A DNA stretch of 55,589 nucleotides from Miniphocaeibacter sp012841535 (GTDB lineage: Bacteria > Bacillota > Clostridia > Tissierellales > Peptoniphilaceae), in NCBI RefSeq assembly GCF_049274025.1, contig NZ_JBASRV010000042.1; one strand, 5' to 3'. The position numbers and the translations under genes are program-made. Below the pieces are notes generated by a model. The model was not told the origin of the DNA and did not search any database. It worked only from the letters and a program-made list of their open reading frames with translations. Of this stretch, positions 27,135 through 35,488 are shown piece by piece (the first letter of the stretch is position 1; each line of letters starts with the position of its first letter).

Positions 27135-28137
27135 AAGAATTTTAATTGTAACTATGGTGATTTTAGGAATATGTCTTATAGCTACTTCTAATTTTAAAGA
27201 AATAATATATAGTTTAAGGGAAATAAAACCTTCAATATTATTTATAATAATTTTTTTACAAATTATAACAGAAATTCTTTTAATATTTCAGTGGTATAAA
27301 ATTTCAAAATTAATGGGATTACCGGTTAATTTTTTTAAAATGATGATTATTAACGCCAAAGGTAATATTATGGATTCTGTTACTCCAGGAGCTAAAGTTG
27401 GAGGGGAATTTTTAAGAGGATTATTATTTAAAGAAAAATTAGGCTATACGACAAATCAGTCTATTTCACTTATAGCAATACAAAAGATAATCAGTGTCGG
27501 GTCTTTAGTTACTATGGGATTATTGGCCCTATTGTTTACTCCTAAGGATTTGTTATTTTTAAACAATAAGGGATTAAAGTATGTTCTTGTAACTGTTCTT
27601 AGTATCTTAGTTTTGTTTTTTATTACTTTAATTATATATCCTAAAAAAATAGTGGATTTGTTTAATAGAAAAAAAAGTAATAATAAATGGCTTAACATGA
27701 TAAAAAAATGGACATATGAATTTTCTGAGCATATATTAAAAATTCAAGGTAATAAAAAAGCTTTAGTATTTCAATTTACTTTATCGACTTTAATTTGGAT
27801 GATATTTCCAATTAAATTAATAATTTTAGTTTCAACATTTGGTTTAAAAATAAATATTTTAGGTCTTTTTGCAACTACATTAATTTCTTATGTTATTGGG
27901 ATGATTCCTTTACTTCCAGGAGGACTTGGAAGTTTTGAAATGACTATGAGTGGTTTATTGATAATGATGGGTTTAACAACAGAGCAAAGTTTAATAACAT
28001 CTGTAACTTTTAGATTTGTTACATTTTGGTTTGTTGTATTATTAAGTCTTTTAGTATCGGCAGTTGGTTCAATTAGAGAGAGGGGTAAACATGAAAAAGA
28101 AAAAACCAATAAGCAAATGGAAAGAACAACTACCTAA
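27115..28137 (+). CDS. Flippase-like / LPG synthase TM-region family (UPF0104) protein
   Basis: This 340-residue protein has about eight membrane helices. The segments 'DSVTPGAKVGGEFLRG' and 'GMIPLLPGGLGSFEMTMSGLL' are characteristic of the YbhN/MprF membrane-domain family, which moves or flips lipids. It lacks the cytosolic transferase domain of MprF. TTG 27115 is taken as start because GGAGGAG lies 7 nt upstream; this overlaps the preceding gene by 20 bp. Its 3' end overlaps pssA by 47 bp. Confidence 0.85.
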   Translation: MKNKWLKRILIVTMVILGICLIATSNFKEIIYSLREIKPSILFIIIFLQIITEILLIFQWYKISKLMGLPVNFFKMMIINAKGNIMDSVTPGAKVGGEFLRGLLFKEKLGYTTNQSISLIAIQKIISVGSLVTMGLLALLFTPKDLLFLNNKGLKYVLVTVLSILVLFFITLIIYPKKIVDLFNRKKSNNKWLNMIKKWTYEFSEHILKIQGNKKALVFQFTLSTLIWMIFPIKLIILVSTFGLKINILGLFATTLISYVIGMIPLLPGGLGSFEMTMSGLLIMMGLTTEQSLITSVTFRFVTFWFVVLLSLLVSAVGSIRERGKHEKEKTNKQMERTTT

Positions 28138-28678
28138 TACACTTACTACTATTAATTTAACAATGGGAATACTGGCAATATTTTTATTAATAGGAGATTT
28201 TACTGTTAATACAAGGAGAATATCCTGTTTATTAATTTTTGTTGGAATGGTTGCAGATGCACTTGACGGTAAAGTTGCTAGAGCCTTAGGAGTTGACTCG
28301 GAAATGGGAAAACAATTAGACTCTTTTGCCGATAGCATTACCTTTGGTCTAGCTCCAATGATAATTTTATATTCTTTTAAAGAACTTCAAACCCACAATG
28401 TTTTATTTCTAGCTATAATAATTTATCCATTAGCTGGAGTATACCGATTAGCTAGATATAACCTAGGTGACTTTAGTGATTTCTTTTTAGGATTACCAAT
28501 TACTGCTGCAGGTTCAATTGTAGCCTTATATTGTTTGCTCTTATCCTTTAGCATAAATATATTTGGAAATGAATTAGCACCATTTACAGCTTTAATAATA
28601 TTTATCTTATCGGGCTTAATGGTTAGTACAGTTTCAGTTCCTAGGTTAGGCACTAAGAAAAAAGAGGTGATAGATTAA
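28091..28678 (+). CDS. pssA: CDP-diacylglycerol-serine O-phosphatidyltransferase
   Basis: PssA transfers phosphatidyl from CDP-diacylglycerol to serine in phospholipid synthesis. The 195-residue membrane protein has the CDP-alcohol phosphotransferase signature D(x2)DG(x2)AR(x8)G(x3)D(x3)D, read here as DALDGKVARALG followed by G, D and D in 'GKQLDSFADS'. ATG 28091 has GAGAGGGG upstream. It is the last gene of the feo-linked operon, overlapping the flippase-like gene by 47 bp. Confidence 0.93.
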   Translation: MKKKKPISKWKEQLPNTLTTINLTMGILAIFLLIGDFTVNTRRISCLLIFVGMVADALDGKVARALGVDSEMGKQLDSFADSITFGLAPMIILYSFKELQTHNVLFLAIIIYPLAGVYRLARYNLGDFSDFFLGLPITAAGSIVALYCLLLSFSINIFGNELAPFTALIIFILSGLMVSTVSVPRLGTKKKEVID

Positions 28679-28697
28679 CTTATTAAAGTATTTAGTT

Positions 28698-28722
28698 AAG
28701 AGGAATAATATCCTCTTTTTTA
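28698..28722 (+). terminator. Terminator of the feo-pssA operon
   Basis: AAGAGGA (28698-28704) pairs with TCCTCTT (28711-28717), loop ATAATA, followed by TTTT. Confidence 0.88.
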
Positions 28723-28770
28723 TTTGTACCTTCATATGATAGAATAGTATTAGGATATGGAGGGATATTT

Positions 28771-29868
28771 ATGATAAAAGGTGTTATTTTTGATATGGAT
28801 GGTGTTTTAATAAATAGTGAGGTTTATTATTTTGATGCTTTTATTAAAATGCTAGAGGACGATGGTAAAAAAGTTGATGTTGATAATTTTAAAACCATTG
28901 TAGGAAAATCCCATGAAGATTCTATAGCTATGCTAGGGGAATATTATGATGGTGATTTTGATGAAAATGCCTTCTTTGAAAAATTTGATCGTATATACAG
29001 GGGAGAAAATTTTAATTATAAAGATCTTTTATTTCCATATGTAGCACCATTATTAAGTACATTAAAAGAACAAGGATATAAAATCGCTTTAGCTTCATCA
29101 TCGTTAAGAGACTCTATATTTAGAGCAATAAGAGAATCTAATATTGAAAGTTATTTTGAAGCTATTTCAAGTGGTGAAGATTTTGACAAATCTAAACCTC
29201 ATCCTGAAATTTATTTAACTACTGCAAAAAAATTAGGATTACAACCAAGTGAATGTATAGCAATAGAGGATTCTTTTTATGGAATAAAATCTGCTAAAAC
29301 TGCTGGCATGAAGGTTATTGCAAGAAAAGATGAAGATTTTGATATTAATCAAGAAAGTGCAGACTTTATAGTAAGAAATTTAATTACAATACCTACTATT
29401 TTAGATATTATAAATAGAAATAACAACGGTTTTGAATATAAAATATTTAATTACGGGTCTAAATTATATTTAAAGAATTTGTTTTTAAGAAATGAAGCTT
29501 TGAAAAAAGTTACTAATGTAAATATATTTAATACCAAACTTACTGACGAGAAAGATGATGTTCATTTTGGCATTTTCAATAAAGATGAGATTGTTTCTGC
29601 TGTTACAATTTCAGAAAAAGAAAAAAATCATATTGCCCAAATAAAATCTGTAGTTGTTAATGAAAAATATAGAAGTAATGGAATTGGGACAGATATAATG
29701 AAATCATCAGAAATGTTGTGTAAATCCTTAGGTTATAAAAAAATATATTTAAAAGCAAATGAAAGTAGACTTAGATTTTTTAAAAAACTAGGCTATAATT
29801 TTACTTCAGAAGGTTATATATTACCATTAACGAACTCTATACATTTTGATATGTATAAAAATATTTAA
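28771..29868 (+). CDS. HAD hydrolase fused to a GNAT acetyltransferase domain
   Basis: Residues 1-215 are a beta-phosphoglucomutase-like HAD phosphatase: motif I DMDGVL with Asp8 and Asp10, motif II 'LASSS', motif III Lys in 'FDKSKPHPEIYL', motif IV 'IEDSFYGIKSA'. Residues about 225-365 look like a GNAT N-acetyltransferase, with the acetyl-CoA loop 'KYRSNGIGTDIM' and 'FFKKLGY'. Both halves appear complete and the join is in frame. The substrate is unknown. The gene has its own AGGG site and no partner gene on the same strand within 50 bp. Confidence 0.88.
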   Translation: MIKGVIFDMDGVLINSEVYYFDAFIKMLEDDGKKVDVDNFKTIVGKSHEDSIAMLGEYYDGDFDENAFFEKFDRIYRGENFNYKDLLFPYVAPLLSTLKEQGYKIALASSSLRDSIFRAIRESNIESYFEAISSGEDFDKSKPHPEIYLTTAKKLGLQPSECIAIEDSFYGIKSAKTAGMKVIARKDEDFDINQESADFIVRNLITIPTILDIINRNNNGFEYKIFNYGSKLYLKNLFLRNEALKKVTNVNIFNTKLTDEKDDVHFGIFNKDEIVSAVTISEKEKNHIAQIKSVVVNEKYRSNGIGTDIMKSSEMLCKSLGYKKIYLKANESRLRFFKKLGYNFTSEGYILPLTNSIHFDMYKNI

Positions 29869-29925
29869 TGTTTTAGCTTTCTTATTATGTTATACTATTT
29901 TAAAGATGTATTTTAGAGGTATATT

Positions 29926-30168
29926 ATGCGAATCGATAAATTTTTAAAAAATTCAAGAATAATAAAAAGAAGAACCGTTGCGAAAGAAGCTTGTGATGGT
30001 GGAAGGGTATCTATTAACAACAAAGTAGCAAAATCTGGCGATACTGTTAAAGTAGGAGATATTATCGAAGTAAGATTTGGTACTGGAGAATTAAAAGTAG
30101 TAGTTAAGGAAATAATAGATAATCCTAAAAAAAATCAAGCTGCTGAGATGATTGAAAAGGTAGAATAA
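29926..30168 (+). CDS. rqcP: S4 RNA-binding protein RqcP
   Basis: This 80-residue protein (formerly YabO/Hsp15-like) acts with RqcH in ribosome-associated quality control, supporting alanine tailing on stalled 50S subunits. The S4 fold is clear from 'MRIDKFLKNSRIIKRRTVAKEAC', 'GRVSINNKVAKSG' and 'VGDIIEVRFG'. It is followed without a gap by divIC; in Bacillus the yabP and yabQ genes lie between them, and these are absent here. Confidence 0.93.
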   Translation: MRIDKFLKNSRIIKRRTVAKEACDGGRVSINNKVAKSGDTVKVGDIIEVRFGTGELKVVVKEIIDNPKKNQAAEMIEKVE

Positions 30169-30507
30169 ATGGAAAGAAGAACTTACAAAAAAGAAATAAA
30201 AAAAAGAAAAGAAAGCAATAAAAGATTTATTGGCTTTATAATAATTTTAATTATAATATCTTCTTTATATTTTACATCTACTTTCATTAAGCAAATAGGT
30301 GATTATAATAGATTAAATAAAGAGCTAAATGACCTAGTAAGTGAGAAGGAATCTTTAGAAAATGAAATATCAGAATTGAAAAATACCTATAAAGAAGTTG
30401 ATACTCCTGAGTTTGTTGAGAAAATGGCAAGGGATAAGTTAGGTATGGTTAAATCTGATGAATATATTGTAAAATACAAGACAGAAAAATCAAATAAAGA
30501 ACAATAA
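30169..30507 (+). CDS. divIC: Septum formation protein DivIC/FtsB-like
   Basis: This is a 112-residue bitopic cell-division protein with a basic cytosolic start, one membrane helix (about 21-41), a coiled coil (about 48-78, 'NKELNDLVSEKESLENEISELKN' region) and the family's C-terminal 'EKMARDKLGMVKSDEYIV'. It links early and late divisome proteins. It starts directly at the rqcP stop. Confidence 0.92.
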   Translation: MERRTYKKEIKKRKESNKRFIGFIIILIIISSLYFTSTFIKQIGDYNRLNKELNDLVSEKESLENEISELKNTYKEVDTPEFVEKMARDKLGMVKSDEYIVKYKTEKSNKEQ

Positions 30508-30524
30508 GTAAATAATGGCATTTA

Positions 30525-30553
30525 TTGACATAAATGACTATTTAGAATATAAT
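30525..30553 (+). promoter_or_regulatory. Consensus promoter before the S1-domain gene
   Basis: TTGACA (30525-30530), a 17-nt spacer and TATAAT (30548-30553) match the vegetative consensus exactly. Confidence 0.88.
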
Positions 30554-30591
30554 TTTAGGAGTAAAAAATTTTTAGGAGGAAGTTATAATCT

Positions 30592-30990
30592 ATGTCGATT
30601 TCAGTAGGAGATATAGTTGAAGGAAAGGTAACAGGAATTACAAAATTTGGAGCTTTTGTTACTTTGGAAGATGGTAGTAATGGTTTAGTACATATTTCTG
30701 AGATATCTAATGAATATGTAGAAAAAGTTGAGGATTTTGTTAAGAAAGATGACAATGTAAAAGTTAAGGTACTTTCTACAAAAGATGGAAAGATAAGTCT
30801 ATCTATGAAAACAACCTCAAAAAAGGTAAAACAACCTGAAGAATTTACAATAAAGGTAGAAGACTCAGAAAGTAACGACATGTCTTTTGAGGATAAAATG
30901 TCTAAATTTTTGAAAGATAGTAATGAGCGTTACGTGGAAATAAGGACTAGGGAGAATAAAAGAAAGCGCCATAGATCAAAGAATTATTAA
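30592..30990 (+). CDS. S1 domain RNA-binding protein (YabR-like)
   Basis: This 132-residue protein has one S1 domain at residues 4-70 ('GDIVEGKVTGITKFGAFVTLEDGSNGLVHISEIS') and a charged, basic tail ending 'RKRHRSKNY'. It matches the general-stress/polynucleotide phosphorylase-type S1 proteins encoded after divIC in Bacillus. A strong AGGAGGA site lies at 30575-30581. It has its own consensus promoter and a terminator. Confidence 0.9.
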   Translation: MSISVGDIVEGKVTGITKFGAFVTLEDGSNGLVHISEISNEYVEKVEDFVKKDDNVKVKVLSTKDGKISLSMKTTSKKVKQPEEFTIKVEDSESNDMSFEDKMSKFLKDSNERYVEIRTRENKRKRHRSKNY

Positions 30991-30991
30991 T

Positions 30992-31020
30992 AAACCGGAT
31001 TTATCCGGTTTTCTTTTTTT
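30992..31020 (+). terminator. Terminator between the S1 gene and tilS
   Basis: AAACCGGAT pairs with ATCCGGTTT (30992-31011, tight loop), followed by TCTTTTTTT. It ends only a few bases before the tilS start codon. Confidence 0.88.
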
Positions 31021-31024
31021 AGAT

Positions 31025-32383
31025 ATGATTATAAATAAAGTAGAAAATTTTATAGAGAAAAAAAATTTAATATCATTTGGAGATAAGATCATAGTAGGCT
31101 TTTCAGGAGGTCCAGATTCTGTTTTTCTCTTATATTTATTAAACAGTATAAGGGATAAATATAATCTGGAACTTGTTGCTGTCCATATTAACCATTTAAT
31201 TAGGGAAAATGATGCAGGAAAGGATGAGGAATTTTCTAGGGAATTTGCCAATAGGTTAAATATAAAATTTGTATCCTATAAAAAGGATGTTGTTTCCTTT
31301 GCAAAAGAAAAGGGGTTATCAGTAGAAGATGCCGGTAGACGTATTAGATATAATATATTTAATAGGGAGGCAAAGAAACTAGGAACTAATACAAAAATAG
31401 CAGTAGGTCACCATAAGGATGATTTAGTTGAAACTATTTTTTTGAATTTTTTAAGAGGTTCTGGTAGTAATGGACTAGTAGGAATAGAGGAAAAAAACGA
31501 AAATATTATACGTCCTATTTTGTCTATAGAAAAGTCTGAAATTCTTAATTTCTTAAAAGCAAATAGTGTTCCCTATGTAGAGGACTATACTAACTTAGAA
31601 AACGATTATAGAAGAAATAAAATTAGAAATGAATTAATTCCCTATATAAAGGAAAATTTTAACCCTAATATAATTAATACTTTAACTAATATGTCTAACA
31701 TTATTAAATCCGAACAGGAATTTATTGAAGAATACACTGATTCTTTAAACATAATAAAAAAGGTTAATAATAACTTTTATTTAAATATTGAAAAGTTAAA
31801 AAAACAATCTAAAGCTATACAAAGAAATCTGGTAATAAAATCCTATGAAAGATTAAATGGAAATAGGAAGGACTTATCCTTTGAAAATATAGAGGATATT
31901 CTAGATTTAGTATATAAGAAAAACTCAAGTTTTGAAATAAAAAACTATAGAATATATAATTATAACAATAACATTGTTTTTGCAATAAAAGAAGAAAAAA
32001 TCTATAAGAAAATAGATTATAAAATAAATGAAGAAATCCTATTTAACAATTATAAAATAAAAAGTCAGCTAGTTGAAAATACTGGAAACTTGCATTCAAA
32101 TTCAAAAACTGCGTATTTTAATCCTGAAATTTTAAAGGGGAATTTAACTATACGAAGTAGAGAAATTGGTGATACAATTAAGTTAGAGGGATTTACAAAA
32201 AAAATCAAGGATATATTTATTAATGAGAAAATAAATAAATACGATAGAGACTCAATACCTATATTAGTAGTAAATAATGAAATATTATGGCTAATGGGAA
32301 TTCGAAGAAGTAGTCTATATAAAATTAATAAAAATATGAATAAAGTATTAAAAATATCAGTTGAGAGGATAGTAAATGGTTAA
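31025..32383 (+). CDS. tilS: tRNA(Ile)-lysidine synthase
   Basis: TilS converts C34 of tRNA-Ile(CAU) to lysidine so that it reads AUA, essential in bacteria. The 452 residues show the PP-loop SGGPDS (27-32), 'HINHLIR', the 'GHHKDDLVETIFLNFLRGSG' catalytic segment and the C-terminal TilS domain ('TIRSREIGDTIKL', about 375-440). I see no ribosome binding site: only AGAT lies before ATG 31025, directly after a terminator T tract. It overlaps hpt by 8 bp. Confidence 0.95.
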   Translation: MIINKVENFIEKKNLISFGDKIIVGFSGGPDSVFLLYLLNSIRDKYNLELVAVHINHLIRENDAGKDEEFSREFANRLNIKFVSYKKDVVSFAKEKGLSVEDAGRRIRYNIFNREAKKLGTNTKIAVGHHKDDLVETIFLNFLRGSGSNGLVGIEEKNENIIRPILSIEKSEILNFLKANSVPYVEDYTNLENDYRRNKIRNELIPYIKENFNPNIINTLTNMSNIIKSEQEFIEEYTDSLNIIKKVNNNFYLNIEKLKKQSKAIQRNLVIKSYERLNGNRKDLSFENIEDILDLVYKKNSSFEIKNYRIYNYNNNIVFAIKEEKIYKKIDYKINEEILFNNYKIKSQLVENTGNLHSNSKTAYFNPEILKGNLTIRSREIGDTIKLEGFTKKIKDIFINEKINKYDRDSIPILVVNNEILWLMGIRRSSLYKINKNMNKVLKISVERIVNG

Positions 32384-32927
32384 AAAAGTAGATATTTATA
32401 AAGAAATTTTAGTATCTGAAGAAGAATTAGACAAAAGATTAAATGAACTAGCAGAGGAAATAACAGAGTGTTATAAAAATTCCGATAAGGAACTATTAGT
32501 AGTGGGAATTTTAAGAGGTGCGGTAATTTTTATGACCAATCTTGTAACTAGACTTGACTTAGACTTAACTATGGATTTTATGGCAGTTTCTAGTTATGGC
32601 AGCTCTTCTGTTTCTTCAGGTGTAGTTAGAATTTTAAAAGATTTAGAAGATGATATAAAAAATAAGGATGTTTTAATTGTAGAAGATATAATTGATACAG
32701 GATTAACATTACATTATTTAACTAAAAACTTAAGAGATAGAGGTGCTAATTCTATAAAAATTGCCACATTATTAGACAAGCCTGACAGAAGAAAAGTAAA
32801 TGTAGATGTGGATTTTGTTGGTTTTAAAATTCCTGATGAATTTGTTGTTGGATATGGTTTAGACTATGACCAAAAATATAGAAACTTACCATTTATTGCA
32901 GCTCTAAAAGAAGAAGTTTACTCTTAA
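32376..32927 (+). CDS. hpt: Hypoxanthine phosphoribosyltransferase
   Basis: This enzyme salvages hypoxanthine and guanine using PRPP. It has 183 residues with the PRPP loop 'VLIVEDIIDTGLTL' (about 97-110), 'GILRGAVIF' and 'VGYGLDYDQKYRNLPFIA' (purine-binding tail). The start overlaps the tilS end by 8 bp with GAGAGGA upstream. The tilS-hpt-ftsH order is conserved in Firmicutes. Confidence 0.97.
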   Translation: MVKKVDIYKEILVSEEELDKRLNELAEEITECYKNSDKELLVVGILRGAVIFMTNLVTRLDLDLTMDFMAVSSYGSSSVSSGVVRILKDLEDDIKNKDVLIVEDIIDTGLTLHYLTKNLRDRGANSIKIATLLDKPDRRKVNVDVDFVGFKIPDEFVVGYGLDYDQKYRNLPFIAALKEEVYS

Positions 32928-32950
32928 GAATACAATAGGGAGGATATGGT

Positions 32951-34879
32951 TTGAAAAAAACTTATAAAAATATATTTTATTATATTGGACCTATTCTGGT
33001 AATTATACTAATCATGTCTTTTTTACAAAAGAATATAACAGGAACAAAGGAAATAAGTGTAAATACCTTTATAGAATATATAAATTCTGAGAAAATTGTA
33101 GAAGTATCTAATGAAGGTAATTATTATAGAGGTAAATTAAAGGACGATAGTCTTTTTGAAATATATTTACCTGATAATATAGGAAATACCTTCTACGACG
33201 AATACTTGAAAAAGCCTATAGAAAACAAGGATATTATTTTAAATACAGCACCGCCACAGGATACTAATTGGATTTTTAATTGGTTACCTATATTCTTTAT
33301 TGTAATTATTATGGTAGCATTTTTCTATTTATTAATGTCCCAAGCTCAGAGTAAGGGTGGAAGCTCTACTATGAATTTTGGTAAAAACAGGGCAAAACTA
33401 TCGAAAAATGATACCTCTGTTACCTTTAAGGACGTGGCAGGGTTAAAGGAAGAAAAGGAAGAGTTAATGGAAGTAGTTGACTTTCTTAAAAGTCCTAAAA
33501 AATATATTGCCTTAGGAGCGAGAATACCTAAAGGAATCTTATTAGTAGGACCTCCAGGAACAGGTAAAACATATTTGTCAAAGGCTGTTGCAGGAGAAGC
33601 AGGAGTTCCTTTCTTTAGTATTTCAGGTTCCGACTTTGTTGAAATGTATGTAGGGGTAGGAGCTTCAAGAGTTAGGGACTTATTTAAAGATGCTAAGAAG
33701 AATTCACCTTGTATAATTTTTATTGATGAAATAGATGCTGTTGGACGAAGAAGAGGAGCCGGAATGGGTGGCGGCCATGATGAGAGAGAACAGACCTTAA
33801 ACCAGCTATTAGTTGAAATGGATGGCTTTGGTAAAAATGAAGGCGTTATTGTTATGGCAGCAACTAATAGACCGGACATATTAGACCCGGCTATTTTACG
33901 ACCAGGTAGGTTTGACAGACAAGTTTATATTGGTATACCAGATGTTCGTGAAAGAGAAGCTATGTTAGAGGTTCATACTAGAAATAAAATATTGGACCCG
34001 GATGTAGATTTAGGAAATATTGCAAAAACAACCTCAGGATTTACACCGGCAGATTTAGAAAATCTGTGTAATGAAGCTGCTTTATTAGCTGCTAGAAATA
34101 ATTTAAAAAGTATTTCCAGGGAAATATTTGAAGAAGCGGCAATAAAGGTAGTTGCAGGACCAGCTAAAAAATCTGCAGTAGTAATTGAAAAGGAAAGGGT
34201 CTTAACAGCCTATCATGAAGCAGGTCATGCAATAGTTTCACGACTACTACCAGATACAGACCCAGTTCATATGATATCTATAGTACCAAGAGGTAGAGCA
34301 GGAGGTTTTACAGCTTATACACCGGAAGAAGATAGAAGTTATAAAACCAAAAATGAAATGAAACATGAATTAATTATGTTATTAGGTGGTCGTTCTGCAG
34401 AGCATTTAATCTTAGATGATATTTCAACAGGTGCTAGTAATGACATAGAAAGAGCTACTAAAATTGCTAGAGCTATGGTAACTAAGTATGGAATGAGTGA
34501 AAAGTTAGGTCCTATATTATATGATTCTGAAGATGATGAAGTATTTATGGGAAGGGATTTTGGAAGAGCGAAACATTATTCAGAGGAAGTTGCATCTGCA
34601 ATTGATGAGGAAGTAAAAAGACTTATTGATGAAGCCTTTGAAAAATGTTTAAAACTTCTTGAAAATAATATAGACTTACTTCATAAATTAGCAAAGGTTC
34701 TTTTAGAAGAAGAAACAATTGATGCAGTTAAATTTGAAGAAATATACCAGGAATATTTAAAAAATGGTGGAGAACAACCACCGGAGTTATTGCAGACTGT
34801 GCAAGAAACAGAAAAAAGTATTAAAGATGTATTAGACAATGAAGAAATTTTAAATAATGAAGAAGTAAGGGATGAATAA
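32951..34879 (+). CDS. ftsH: ATP-dependent zinc metalloprotease FtsH
   Basis: This is a membrane-bound AAA+ protease that degrades misfolded and regulatory membrane proteins. The 642 residues comprise two N-terminal membrane helices flanking an external domain (about 10-25 and 112-130), Walker A GPPGTGKT (200-207), Walker B 'IIFIDEIDAVG', the second region of homology ending 'RPGRFDR', and the zinc site HEAGH (422-426). The start is TTG 32951 with GGGAGGA upstream; the ATG at 32946 is followed at once by a stop. Confidence 0.98.
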   Translation: MKKTYKNIFYYIGPILVIILIMSFLQKNITGTKEISVNTFIEYINSEKIVEVSNEGNYYRGKLKDDSLFEIYLPDNIGNTFYDEYLKKPIENKDIILNTAPPQDTNWIFNWLPIFFIVIIMVAFFYLLMSQAQSKGGSSTMNFGKNRAKLSKNDTSVTFKDVAGLKEEKEELMEVVDFLKSPKKYIALGARIPKGILLVGPPGTGKTYLSKAVAGEAGVPFFSISGSDFVEMYVGVGASRVRDLFKDAKKNSPCIIFIDEIDAVGRRRGAGMGGGHDEREQTLNQLLVEMDGFGKNEGVIVMAATNRPDILDPAILRPGRFDRQVYIGIPDVREREAMLEVHTRNKILDPDVDLGNIAKTTSGFTPADLENLCNEAALLAARNNLKSISREIFEEAAIKVVAGPAKKSAVVIEKERVLTAYHEAGHAIVSRLLPDTDPVHMISIVPRGRAGGFTAYTPEEDRSYKTKNEMKHELIMLLGGRSAEHLILDDISTGASNDIERATKIARAMVTKYGMSEKLGPILYDSEDDEVFMGRDFGRAKHYSEEVASAIDEEVKRLIDEAFEKCLKLLENNIDLLHKLAKVLLEEETIDAVKFEEIYQEYLKNGGEQPPELLQTVQETEKSIKDVLDNEEILNNEEVRDE

Positions 34880-35371
34880 ATGAATTTTACACAAGTTTTA
34901 CAGGTTTTATATGTAATAATTTTATTGTTTATTTTAAAGCAAATCTATAATGCTATAAATACAAAAAGAAGAATAGATGGTAAAATAATTGCTGTTTATA
35001 TGCCAAAATCCAGAGTAGTTATGGCAATAGCTGCAGGATTACTTGCAATGATGGGAGCTTTTTCCGTTTTTGCAAAAGATTATTTTGGATTAGTCTATAT
35101 TGCTGCTGGTTTAGGATTTGGTTATTTAACAATGGAAAAGATTTTAGTTTATGACACTGGTTTATACTATAGTGGTAGATTTGATAAATGGGAAGATATA
35201 AAAAAATGGTCCTATGATAATTCAGCAAATCTATTAGAAATAGAAACTACTAGACTAGGCAACAAGGCTAATAGAACAATACCACTTAAATTTGAAGACA
35301 AGGACGAAATTCTTACTATTATAAAAAGTAAAAAGAATAAGAAAAAAGGTAAGTCTAGAAAAAAATCATAG
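34880..35371 (+). CDS. Uncharacterised membrane protein, PH-like/DUF5673 type
   Basis: This 163-residue protein has three hydrophobic segments (about residues 5-22, 46-65 and 68-85), then a cytosolic domain 'KILVYDTGLYYSGRFDKWEDIKKW' and a basic tail KKNKKKGKSRKKS. The beta-strand pattern 'YxxGLxxxxxFxKWxxI' resembles small bacterial PH-like or DUF5673 domains and recurs in the protein at 37222, so the two look like distant paralogues. It starts at the ftsH stop with no gap. Function is unknown. Confidence 0.75.
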   Translation: MNFTQVLQVLYVIILLFILKQIYNAINTKRRIDGKIIAVYMPKSRVVMAIAAGLLAMMGAFSVFAKDYFGLVYIAAGLGFGYLTMEKILVYDTGLYYSGRFDKWEDIKKWSYDNSANLLEIETTRLGNKANRTIPLKFEDKDEILTIIKSKKNKKKGKSRKKS

Positions 35372-35392
35372 AAAACTATGGTTTTTTTCTTT
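35362..35392 (+). terminator. Terminator of the tilS-ftsH unit
   Basis: A stem of about 10 bp (35362-35371 with 35376-35385; loop AAAA, one T:G pair) is followed by a T tract. It overlaps the end of the preceding gene. Confidence 0.82.
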
Positions 35393-35417
35393 TTAAAGAA
35401 ATTAAGAAATATTAGTG

Positions 35418-35426
35418 TGATATAAT
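35418..35426 (+). promoter_or_regulatory. Extended -10 promoter of coaX
   Basis: TGATATAAT is a full extended -10 (TGN plus TATAAT at 35421-35426). No -35 is seen. The start would be near 35433, leaving a leader of about 55 nt. Confidence 0.6.
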
Positions 35427-35488
35427 AAGAAGAATATTTATAACGATTATATTAAATAATTACTTAATTTAGATAGGAGGCGTTTTAT

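Noticed and set aside
33346..33879. 177-codon open frame on the minus strand inside ftsH
   Set aside because: It is the antisense shadow of the conserved FtsH ATPase region, which is clearly coding on the plus strand.
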